Shown: positions 23,691 to 34,544 of the stretch, in pieces
Numbering within the stretch: the first letter of the stretch is position 1
Layout: the number at the start of each line of letters is the position of its first letter
NCBI RefSeq assembly: GCF_025024155.1
Contig: NW_026251843.1
Location: 1 to 62,902 of the forward strand
Origin: Gamsiella multidivaricata
Taxonomy: Eukaryota; Mortierellomycota; Mortierellomycetes; Mortierellales; Mortierellaceae
Length of the DNA stretch: 62,902 nucleotides
Direction: 5' to 3'
Notes under the pieces: model-generated
What the model saw: the letters and a program-made list of their open reading frames with translations, nothing else
Database searches by the model: none
What the model was told of the DNA's origin: nothing
Program-made: the position numbers and the translations under genes

Positions 23691-26057
23691 ATGCCGCCTA
23701 AGCGAAAGGCAGCCGACAGTGCTGCGACTAATGGCATCCCTGCCAAAGCAGCCAAGAGGCCAGCGACACGGGGCAAAAAGGCAGCAAAGGCGACCAAGGC
23801 CTCCATGACTATGGAGGACGAGGTATCCAAGGCAAGTCATTCATATTCCAACACTATCGCACAGTACTGTCTGTCCATCTGTCAGGCCCAATGGACATCA
23901 ATACGGTGGCAAAGAAAGAACAGTCCCCCTTGCGCGAAGAAAGGGCTGTTCTTTATGTCCATCCAACAACAACCACTGCAGGAAAATCATTCCTTTGTTT
24001 CCCCCTCCCACCCACAACAAAACAGCGCAAACAACACGCACGACCCATTCTTTCTCTTCCTTCTATTCTTTCCGCTCTCCTGCCCTTCTCCTGGATATAC
24101 CGAAAATAAACCCTCCACTAGAAACCCTCTCCACTACGTCCTACGAAGATACCTTCATATATACGCCACCACTCGAACGAACGCCAACCAACCACTAAGG
24201 AACTGGACGACCTCTTGAACTTGACTCAACACCATGGGGAATAAGAACAGCACCGCCAAAGAACACAATTACAGACCAAGAGGAGCAAAGATCGACATTA
24301 CCACCACCGCAGGACCGACATTCCGTTCAGCGTAAGGGTCGTCCTCGCATCACGCTCAGAAGGAACTGTACCAACAATGGGGCGTGCCAACACCTCCCAC
24401 GTGCAAGTGTGCATTTCCATTCCTCGTCTGACATACCCATTTGGCATGCTGAGTAGACTCAAGAATAGCGACGCTTTGAGCAGCCCATCAGCATCTAAAC
24501 TACCAATTTCTACCCTGACCCTACAACCCTCAGCAAAAGTATGTCGCCGTTGCCCCTTTCGGCCTCTTTATCCTCCACTTGACCCACCAACTATACTACA
24601 AAGAAAGATTAGCACTGTGACACTGTCGACTGTGGCCCATGCTGACTCGTTATGCTGCTTTTCTTTTTAGAAATCCTTTGATCCCGACCGATGTTATGAC
24701 TGGTTCAAGACGTACACAGGTGAATTGATCGGTGTTTGGACAGCATGAAAATCCCTCTACTAGACCGAGGCCTAACCACCAATGTCACGGTTCTTTTAAA
24801 ATACGACATTGAAGGCCTTGACGAAGATTTCGATACGGATCAAATTGGACCTAACGGTATTGCAAAGCTTTGTGAGGACATTGGTGTCTCATTGGAAGCT
24901 GTAAGTTACTATTGTGTTTAGTTTCACATATTGCTCAGCGCATAGGGCTATTTGTTCCACCAATGCATTGTTGGCAACGGACCAGTCGTTTTGCACAGAG
25001 AGCCAACTAATTAATATCTACAATCCCCCTCCCCCTGCATATCTAGGTCGACATGTTGGTCCTGGCGTACCATTTGGAAGCTGACACGATGCGTAAGAAG
25101 GCGCAAGCAGGCGCAGCTTGGCTTCTTTTTTTTTTTTGTTCAAATGACAATGCCCTGTAGCATAACATCGATGCTTCTTTGCTAACAAGGTCCGCATTTG
25201 CTTCGCTTTCTTCTACTTTTAGCAATATTTACAAAGGATGAGTGGGCCAAGGGCATGAAGAAACTCGAGTAGGCAATTACAGAGCATTTATCGGTCGCGT
25301 TGAGTGAAAATAACTCAAGGATGTCCACCTGATGCCTAACATTTTTTATGTTTCTAGGATTGATTCAACAGAGAAGTTGAAGGCAGCGATGCCTGGTCTG
25401 GTGGCCAAGCTGAGAGATCCTCAACAATTCAAGGAGTTTTATCGTTACGTCTTTATGTTTGCTAAAGACTCTGAACAAAAGTGTATGCCGTTGGAGGTGA
25501 GTGAAACCGCTTAAATTCATTGAGAATGAAGTTCACGATGGTATTAAAGTGCTTCTGGGTTCGTACTGACGACCAAATGATTATGTTTACATTCTCATAG
25601 ACTGCATGTGCGATGCTTCAGACCGTGTTGAAGGGAAGACCTCACGAGAAGCGTTTCGTGGAATTCTTGGAGGTAACAAGAACTGGATTCACAGATTTCT
25701 TCGGCATCCCATCCCTTTTTTTCCTTCAACATATCGCTCACGACAACGTCGTTCCAATATCTGTTTATTAAATATGCAGGCAAAGGAACCGGTCAAAGTT
25801 ATCAACAAAGACCAGTGGTACAATTTTCTGGACTTTTCGGACTCCATAACTGAGGACCTCGCCAATTACGACGGTGCCAGTTCGGCGTGTAAGTGATCGG
25901 GACATTAGATCGATCTCTAATTTTCGTTGGTGGAACCGTGCACCAGTCAAGCAACAACCAAACTTACTACTATTTTCTTCATCGATGCTCTGCTTTCATT
26001 ATAGGGCCTGTCCTTTTGGATGAATATGTCGAATGGCGGAATGAAGAGTCTTCTTGA
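23691..26057 (+). CDS. DCN1: Dcn1-like cullin neddylation ligase
   Basis: Scaffold E3 that promotes NEDD8/Rub1 transfer to cullins. The conserved exons are well determined: about 24766-24900, 25047-25092, 25223-25268, 25358-25496, 25601-25672, 25780-25888 and 26005-26057. They encode the PONY domain, with DQIGPNGIAKLCEDIGVSLE, VDMLVLAYHLEADTM, FTKDEWAKGMKKL, KLKAAMPGLVAKLRDP, and the C-terminal WPVLLDEYVEWRNEE. Upstream pieces are less certain. An exon at 24671-24718 (KSFDPDRCYDWFKTYT) fits. A Lys/Ala-rich first exon from ATG 23691 could join it through a GC-AG intron (donor at 23832) or a weak GT donor at 23823. That N-terminus is a basic, NLS-like tail rather than the UBA domain of yeast Dcn1. 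Confidence 0.88.
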
Positions 26058-26458
26058 GGGTTGCCTGGATTTGGATGCGCAACACAGTCATTTGGACATT
26101 ATGTACAGGATTGATGCTGTCCGACAAACAAAGACGCAAAGACAAACAAGGCATTATGGCATTTGTTAAGCCGCTGTTGGTGTCCATCGTACAAGGCTGG
26201 AGATCCCTATGCAATTAAATAAACAACACGCAAACGATGCAGTAGGATGAAAGCAAAGAAAGCTGCTGCTTTTACTGCATTCTGGAAAATAGAATACCTT
26301 TTGTTGTCAAGAGTAGCTGAAGTAGGTCATGAACAAGATATGATGAATGCAAGTTTTATTTGCAGACAGAGCTGGTTTGAAAATAGATACATATTTATAA
26401 AGCTCCTTTCTTCTTTGCCTCGGATTGCGGGACGACATGAGACTTGCTAGGAGAAGAC
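26058..26458. other. Convergent intergenic region, DCN1 / ML-domain gene
   Basis: 3' flanks of two convergent genes, including a DCN1 AATAAA at 26218-26223 (about 160 bp after the stop). No gene seen. Confidence 0.55.
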
Positions 26459-27019
26459 TTAGCAGGTCTTGGCAGTGACGGTGGCAGACTGGCAGAAGAG
26501 GACGTTGCCGTTTCCGTTCGTGGCAAGGACGGTGAGAGCAACGGGGACCTAATGAGATGAAGTTAAATGATAAGAAATGGCAAGGATAGTACTATAGCGT
26601 TAGAAGAGAACGATCCACGAGTCGAATACCATGCAGAAAAAAAGGGTGTAAAGATCACTTACGTTGGCGGGAGCAGTGGACTTGACGAGGACGCAAGCGG
26701 TGATGGAGGTCAAGGTGGTGGGGATGGGGCAAGGGTGTCCCTGAGCGGCCATGAGGGCGCACAGGTCCTGGTTATCGGTGTAGACGACACGTCCACCGTA
26801 TCTGCCAGTGATGGCCAACTTGGCACCAGCGACGACGGGAGTCGAGAGGGTACCGGTACCGGTAGCGCAGACGTTCTGGTTGATGCACAGAGGGTAAGGC
26901 GCGATCGAGAAGGTGGTGATGGCGATATCCGTGGCACCGGTGGCGCAGTTAGTGAAGGGAACCTGGGCGTTGGCAACGGCGGCAACGAAGAGGGCAGCGA
27001 CGGCAGCAATGAACTTCAT
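26459..27019 (-). CDS. Secreted ML-domain (NPC2-like) lipid-transfer protein
   Basis: Small secreted or vacuolar lipid-binding protein of the MD-2-related (ML) family, which includes fungal phosphatidylglycerol/phosphatidylinositol transfer protein and NPC2. Exons 27019-26663 and 26548-26459 join in phase 0 to 148 residues, the normal length. A signal peptide (MKFIAAVAALFVAAVANA) precedes QVPFTNCATG. The mature chain has six or more cysteines in the ML pattern (NCATG, YPLCINQNVCATG, DLCALMAAQGHPCPI, ITACVLV, LFCQ) and ends in KTC. The lipid ligand cannot be told from sequence. A TATA box sits about 100 bp upstream. Confidence 0.88.
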
Positions 27020-30000
27020 GGTTGTAAAAGTAAGTGGTTTGTTTGTGAGAGAGGAGGAGAGGCTGGAGTGTGTTGTTGTAGATTGGGAGAACGAGAGGGG
27101 AGAGAAAGATGCGACCTTTTTATACGTGTCCTCCTCGTCCTCGGATCGTGTCCAGGACCGGCGCCTTGTCCCTTCTTCTCAGGTCATGCCATGTGTACTC
27201 GAAAGGATAGTGGTCTACACACACAGTGGTATACTGCCGAATGAACTGCAGCTGAAGGCTACAGTGAGAGGCACTAGTCTATTCTAGATGTTATATTGCT
27301 GCATTGTTATGGCACTACACACAGTTGTGTGCAAACGGGCAAGGAAGTGGAGTGAAATGGAGCACGATCGATATCTTCAGTCCAGTAAGTATATAGCATA
27401 GATTAAGGACGCGAGACATGTATGTTGATACACTAGCGAGTGGGGAGTGGGCGCGGGAGCGGCGGTGGGCTCAGATTGTGGAGCACAACACAGTTTGACC
27501 ATCTTGTGGAGCATGAACCCATTTATTTTATTACAGTGCTCTGTCTGCATTGTCCTACTGGTCCGCATACGAAGGAGGATATGCTATTCTATCGACTTTA
27601 CTCTCGCTCCATCGCCCGTTGTTTATTGTCCCTGGTCTGCATGTCCATTCCACCAATTCATCCCTACGCCTTCAGTCTCCTGAGAAAGAAAAACAACAAC
27701 AAAGAGAACGCAACAAGAACGCGTCTTTGCTATAGGCGCGTGTATGGTCATTGCCGTCATTTGTTTACCAGCATAATAAAACAAGCACCGGCATGAGTAC
27801 ACTGGATCGATCATGCCTTCTACCCCACGTCTCCTATAAAGAAACCACTAACAACTTCTTTCTTGGTTCACTTTAGTGAAGGGGAAGTACGGGGGCGGAG
27901 GGTTACAGGACTCATCCGTAGGTTGTGAGCACGCACTTTGCCATGGTATTTCTCCCACACAACTTCCCCACCGCGAAGGGTGGGCGCAAAATACCTGCAG
28001 CGCCGAACATGTCGCATGCAGTTCTCACCATCCTAACGGTCGCTGGAACACGCTCGGCGCAAGAGTCTCAATCCTTTATGATACCCCTACTTCTCCGCCG
28101 CTATCCACTCTAACGATGAGTCTTTGCACATGCATCGTATAATTCCGCCGGCGGACTATATATACGCAATGCACCATCTAACGATTGTACTAAATCGCAT
28201 ATCTTCAGTGCAACCTTGGGCTACAGCGATTCTCTTTGTACCATCCTGTCTCAAATATCTCCAGAGGTGTAATGCAACACAACTGGTCCTAACACATCCT
28301 CGCCATCCATCGCCTCAACCTTTGCGCCGATTTTCTCTCGCGACCAAAAAGCCCTTTCTCACTTCTTCACATGCCAATCTTCAGCAATGGTTCGACATGG
28401 GGCAAAAGGAGAGGGAAGGAGGAGCGAACGGGGCTTTTTGTTGTTGCCCTTTGACAGCTGAGCTTGCTTTCTTGCTGTCCATGCGTAATTGGAATGACAC
28501 CAATGTTGGCCATGGGCCTACACTGACTTGTCGAGTTGTGATTTGAAAACAACCAATGTGTGTTCTGTTCTATTGTTTGTAATTGAAGGTGCATGCCTCT
28601 GCTGCCTAGAACCCATTGTCCTAGGGGGCGCCCGTTCATAGTCTAGTTCGCAATCAGATCTAGCTCCACCACCACGACGAACTTGTGCAAGACAACATAC
28701 AAACATCGTACGATGGTGGGGTGGGGGGAGCTGGTAGTGCATGGAAGAAAGCTGACGAAGCCAATATGATGTTTATCCTCAAGAGCACGGGGCGAAAAGC
28801 CTGGGCTCCACTTTCTATTCTTTTTTAATTTATTCCGTTGTTGTATCGCTGAACCCGCTGAACCCGCTGAACAGAATGTTTGTAACACACACGTCCACAA
28901 ACGTATAAAGTATGGTTGTTTGCGCCCTTTGCGCATACGACTAAGTCTTTGTACCTCCCCCTACCCCCCCTTCAACGCCTACGGGGAGAGAACTTTATCA
29001 TTGGCATGGGCGGAGGGAGAAGTTCACTTTATGAAACACATGCATATTCTACGAACGCATTCATCCATTCAGTTCATACAACACCACAGTACTCTTTATA
29101 TATATTATATATATGAATGTGTATGTGTACGTGTTATGCTGCATGCTGACATCAGTTGACAAGCTCAACAGCTCGTCGTTCCCTTTGAAAAAGATAAAGA
29201 AAAGTGGTTTTCATATGCCTGCGCGTGTTTTATTGGGGTGATTTTTTTATTCCTTTGGCACCAGTACACATCAGATCCCTCTGCACGATGGTCGATGGCG
29301 CTGCGCGTTAGTTTTGATTACATCTAGACCGGATGTCTTTTCCGTTCTGCTTGATAGCATCAGATGATGTCTTTTCGCGTTGTCAAGATAAAAAAAAATT
29401 GCACCAACTCGTCCCATTCCTACCTTCTTCTTCTTCTTCTTCTTCTTCTTAATAATGTCTATATCTGCCTCTCGCCTTGGATGTTCGTGCAGTCAACCCC
29501 TACCCCTGCGTTCGATCACAAATTTGACCCGTTCTCTGCAGCCCATGCTGTAAGTACCTTGCGATAGTAGAGTAAGATCATCCTTTAAAAGCTCTCTTTG
29601 CACCGCATAAAAAAACGGCGCAAGGGAAAAACAAATAAAACAAATAAGATATATCGTAACGTCGTTCATACTCAGAAAGTCACTTTGTACATGGTGGATG
29701 AGGGCTTGTCTTGCCTTGCTTGGGTAGAAAGGCGCATAAAAAATTAAAGTTCGAGAGCCTCCCGCCGCAATGGCTCTGTGCAACGCGACGCGTTCTTTTC
29801 TCAAGAGCAGGACCTCCGACGAGCGAAGGTTTGCGAGAGGAATAGGGGGTGCCTCGCTTACTTGTAGTTCCCTAAATATTACATCCTACTCTTACACTTA
29901 CACATTTAACCATGGCGTCGCTAGAGATACTACCGTAGTTAGGCCCAGACATATGTTGTTGCCACAGAGCGATAGGCTCGTTCCAGACTTGTGGAGTAAA

Positions 30001-31640
30001 AAAACCCCTTATCTTGGTTAATTGTGTCTCATACGGAGAGAGAGAGTCTCTTAAACTCCGCACACTGTAGGGTTCTTGTTCAAGCTAGGAACAACGAACA
30101 AAAGATGGTCAGTCCTGATCTTCCTTTATGCGTGTCGCACCTCAAAACGCTATATATCAAATCCTGTCTATATGAGGTGACAACAAGGTCATCATCCCGT
30201 CAAACGCATCGCCTTTGAATTTTACGATACGTGTGAGCGAGTGTTCATTACCAGCCAGGGCCGATTTTCAGGTAATTCGCTTGTTCTCAACCCAGGAAGA
30301 CTCCCTCTTTCACCCTCAGATGACGGTCGTATCGTGGGGCCTATAAGTAGTGCCGATTGCCGCTACGGCAAAGGAAAGCAGCGATTGCAGTGAAGACACG
30401 ACATGTAATATATGTAGTATATCCAATCCTTGTCTTCGTCTGGCCAAATACAGACAGGAATTCGATTTTAGAGCGGACTATCACCCTTCTTTTTTTGACA
30501 TTTTGCATTTTGGCTGCTGTGTAGACATAGTGGACACATAATTGTACAAACACTTGCCTATATCGCCATTAAAGCCAGAGAAGAGGAGCATCGATGAATG
30601 GTATATGGCAGAAGGAGCAGTATGCTAATGTGCGCGATAGCAAGCGAGTAACAATGCCCCCCCCCCCCCCCTCCCCCAAATCAAGGGGTGTAGTTCCCAT
30701 CCAGATCGGCCAACCTGAATACACATTCTATCCACCCTCAAATATCGAAGCACGCTCGTTGTTTTCGCGGAAAGACTATCAGTAGAGGGCTACGCATCAT
30801 GGTCTGAGTATAGAGGCCCAAGCTTAAAACAAAGACACCCAGTTTCAATTGTAGATGCCTGCAAATACTGCCTGCTACTGCAGTCTGCTGTGCAAGGAAA
30901 TCTAAAGCATATCTTTTTGATTTGGGCGCAGCACTTGTCACAAGCGCATTTTTTTTTTCTTTTAACTTATGCTCACTCTTAAGATAGTTCTTCACGCTTT
31001 GATGGCCTTGCCTTTAATCCCAGCCTAAATTCAGGAAAAGTGGACACCATAGTAGGTTGGACAATGAGCTCGAAACCGTCCTTGCAAAATAGATCCTGCT
31101 TGCATGAGAACCCCTAGCACGGACATAGCACGCGATGCACAGACACGGCCGTTGCATGTTTTAGTACTCTTCGCTCTGCTCCGAGTAACTTGCGAATGTA
31201 GAGAAAAAAAAAAAAAAAGAGGCTCTGCCCTGGCACACCTTTTCATTGTCATGAGGGACGTACACATAAAGACCGCCCATAGAACCATCATAGCAAACCA
31301 TGTTGGGAGTCGTTGCCTCCCTCGTTCTCAGCAGCATTCATGGAACGCTGCATTAGAGAACCGTTGTTTTTCGCGACCGGTTTTAAAGCCTCAATTCGTT
31401 TGTACCGAATGCATGTTGTGTCGGTATAGCTTTGTAAATCTCGATCGTAAGCAGATATATGCATATTTACGTCCTTCTTCTTCCGCTTCTGTTGGATACT
31501 GTCCTATGCCTCGCTGGCCCGGGAGCTTGTGATAGAGACAAAGGGGAAGCGTGCTCGGGGTCCTGACCTTGATAGGAATTCCGAAACTGAGGGGCTGAGA
31601 GCTTCGTAGCAATGCTCATAAAAAAGGTTTATCCTTTGCA
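27020..31640. other. 4.6-kb gene-poor region
   Basis: No gene can be supported in this stretch. Seen in it: the promoter of the ML-domain gene; a TGAACCCGC triple repeat at about 28853-28875; a TTC microsatellite at about 29425-29450; a C-run at about 30657-30671; and an A-run at about 31202-31217. At 29.5-30.4 kb several short open segments are flanked by plausible splice sites, but all frames are open there and I do not call a gene. It could be a spacer, an unrecognised non-coding RNA locus or an eroded element. Confidence 0.4.
27115..27124 (-). promoter_or_regulatory. TATA box of the ML-domain gene
   Basis: TATAAAAAGG on the minus strand, about 100 bp upstream of the ATG at 27019. Confidence 0.6.
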
Positions 31641-32452
31641 TCAGCAAAGCTCTCCTTCGACTACAGGTCTAAAAACGGACAGTTCTTCGACCTTGACCCT
31701 CCTTTTGGCAAGGTAGTCAATAGTATCCTCCAATCCTAACGTCGCTTTCTTGGCGTCGCTCTGAAGACAATCTTCTTGCATTGTCATATAGTTACGTTGG
31801 TTCGTGTGTAAAGAGGGCGGAGAGCTCAAAGGTAACACCAGCGTCAACACGATGCATCTTGGACCATTCAGGGCAGCAAACCGAATGGTCTGAGGGACGA
31901 GCTACGGCAGGTGGGAAAGTACAATACAAGGGAATAAACAATGCTGGCCGAGAGGTTGGATAGAAGATAGAATGAACTACAGGGGTCTCTGGTTGTTGAA
32001 CATGTGCAGCGTTCAGTGGCTTAGAAGGCACACATCTCCACTCTTGCTAGTCTAGGCGGTACGTTTCAGGTACAGTGTGGTTGGGGAAGGTAGGTGTGTT
32101 CATTTAGGCAAAAGGGGGAACCGAGAACAAAATACTGCCTTTTGAACCACAGGGGGCCATAGCCGACTGCGCTACTATGCACATACATTCCTGGCCCAGC
32201 GCGACTACACTACAGCGCCTGATCCTTTGCTTCCAGTGTAAGCACGTAGCAGGTTTTGCCCGGGAGGATTGTCTCTGTGAAGAAGTCAAGCTTCCTTCCC
32301 TGCCCATGACCGTTAATGAAGACACGGCATTTACCAGCGTTTGGCCAACAGCATCCATGTGAAGCCGACTTCGCACAGAGCAAGGGCGGGCTTTCCACAC
32401 ACAATTTCAGTCGACATCTGCAGGATAGTGTAGCGGTTCTGAAGAAAGCCAT
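31641..32452 (-). pseudogene. Possible frameshifted relic of an unknown coding sequence
   Basis: Three adjacent minus-strand open segments look more protein-like than their surroundings. The 5' one (32452-32210) is Cys-rich, with KCRVFINGHG and FFTETILPGKTCYVLTL. The middle one ends at 31792 (HVQQPETPVVHSIFYPTS). The last ends at 31641 (LGLEDTIDYLAKRRVKVEEL). The middle and last segments overlap near 31792-31800 in frames differing by one base, with no room for an intron. The first join would need a weak donor near 32211. I do not recognise a family. A one-base deletion in a decaying gene would explain it, but chance open frames remain possible. Confidence 0.3.
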
Positions 32453-32749
32453 ATCGTATGTCTTCTTAGTTCTCTAAGCCAATTTCTCAACGAACAGCTT
32501 TAAAAATAAATATATGCGCTTTTATTTCTACAATCCTCTTGTGCTGAGGATGACAATGAAGAATAGCGATGATGGTATGGATGAAATCCATGGTGATATA
32601 TGAATACATAGCGCGGATAAAGGCAAGCGAAAAAGCAAACAAAAGAGCGTATTATGAAGCAAAGTAACGGATAAAAGAACAAAATATAAATTATAAATAT
32701 ATATAAAAAAAAGAGCCTGGCAGAACCAGCAATTCAACACAATGCTGCT

Positions 32750-34120
32750 TTATGAAAAGTAAGGAAGGACCTGGGGAAGAGCAGCCGCTGCCACAAGACC
32801 AACAGCAACCGTGATCAGTCCTCTGTACCTCTTTCGGTCTCTTGTTGCTTGGTCCTCGAGCTCCTCAATCCGACGCTTCATGACCGTAGCCTTTTCAACT
32901 GGTGCCTCCTCATCCTTTTCCTCATCCTTTTCCTCGTTCTTCTCTTCGACCTCCTCCTCGGCCTTTTCACCATCTTTCTCCTCCTCGCTTTCCTTCGTGC
33001 CCTGGCTCACAATCTCTGTCTCGATGGCTTCGATCTCTTCCTTCACGAAAACTGTCTCAGTCGTTGCAACAATAATCGTCTCGGAGGTAGTCGTCTGTAC
33101 CTCGTCCTTCTCTTGAGGCTCTGAAGTGGAGATAGTGCCGACTACGGTAGCAGTTTCAGTGGCCGGGGTGGGTGCAGAGGCAACCTTTGTCGTGCTCCTG
33201 CGGGCGGGAGCGTCCAGCAGGGGTTGCATGAACAAGTCGATTCCGTATTCCTTTGCTAGTTCCTGGGCTGCACAACAATAAAACCAAAGGAGAGTAGCAG
33301 GCGGGAAAAGCAAACAAACAAATATTCATTCAGTCAGTTCACCACGCTTTGTGCAGATGCATGCAGACGGGCAGTTGAACGGTGAAGCGGGCGATTCGTT
33401 TACCTTGCGAGATCGTGACCCTAAGAAGATGGAGTCCAAAGAACACAAAAGGAAGAAAAATAAGCAATTGTAACCTCCTTTGAACAGAATTTCGATGTGG
33501 AGAGTGTGCCCCACGTTTTTTTTTTTTTTTTTTTTTTCTTCAGGGACAAACAACACACAACTATGTGTGCCAACACCTTACCAAACACCAGCAAGTGCTC
33601 CACTGCTGGCCTTCTCGACAATAGCACCGTCAGCCTCGTACTTGCTTGCAAGATAGCTGTTCTCCGTAGCCTCCATGGCCTCAGAGACAGAGGGGTAGGT
33701 GGCATTGAACATGGCTGTAGCGTTCACCATATCCAAATCCATCCTGCGCATCACTACTACCTCGCTATCGGTCGTTGGAGCCGTGATCTTCAGCACAGGA
33801 ACATTGCCCTTTCCTGAAGCGACCTTGACGCGTCCCGACTTGGGCTTGTGTGTCACACTGCCAGAGATAGCTGCATTGGCAAGCAACGCGTTGCTAAAAA
33901 TCGGGAGCTCGCGCTGGGCAGGGACTGCAGCAGTGGCCTCGATAACAGCAGCAGCCTCCACTACAGCTGTGAGAGACTCTTCATTGACTTGCAACGAAGC
34001 AACGCTTTCTTCGACAGTGGTGACAACCGTAGTGGTGGTTGTGCTAGTGACAGTCTCCACACTCTTGGTGTCGACGATCGAAGCGGCTGCGGCCTTTTTA
34101 GATTTCAGTGATCCTGCCAT
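32750..34120 (-). CDS. Bqt4-like APSES/KilA-N domain protein with C-terminal membrane anchor
   Basis: Resembles fission yeast Bqt4, an inner nuclear membrane protein linking telomeres and chromatin to the envelope. Exons 34120-33582, 33420-33404 and 33267-32750 close in phase to 357 residues. The APSES/KilA-N-like core runs from about residue 125 (VMRRMDLDMVNATAMFNATYP) across the exon junctions (GVWVTISQAQELAKEYGIDL) to MQPLLDA. An acidic Glu/Lys-rich region (about 255-310) and a basic MKRRIEELEDQATRDRKRYR stretch precede a terminal hydrophobic segment (GLITVAVGLVAAAALPQVL). This is the layout of a tail-anchored nuclear-envelope protein. Exon 2 is only 17 nt. The family call rests on motif memory and architecture, not on a search. 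Confidence 0.8.
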
Positions 34121-34544
34121 GCTGTTGAGAAAATGGATGAGTGTTTGTTGTTGCTGATGAAGAATGAAGATTAAAGAGACCGGCGGGGTGAGAAGAAAAA
34201 AAAAGTGGGGCAGAGCAAAATAAATAAAAGCAAAACACTCACTGAAAACACGTCCGGTCTGCAATATTTTTTTCTTTCGTTATTTGTGAACGCAAGACTC
34301 ATGTCGACTATCCATTGAAGATACTTTGATGAGCGCTTTGGTGCCTTTAGTTACCGCAAAAAAAGAATAGACTATCCATGTTAAGAAAGTTGCAAAATAA
34401 TGATAGTGATGTGGAGGTATGCAGGGAGAGATGCAGAGTTAAAAGTAGTTCCTGGTTCCTGAAATGGTACCTGAGCCGATATTTTCTTTCTTGGACAATT
34501 ATCAAATGTTTTTATTCCAATCATCATTGGACAGCTGCTGATGC
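34121..34544. other. Intergenic spacer
   Basis: Promoter side of the Bqt4-like gene and 3' flank of its upstream tandem neighbour. No gene seen. Confidence 0.6.
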
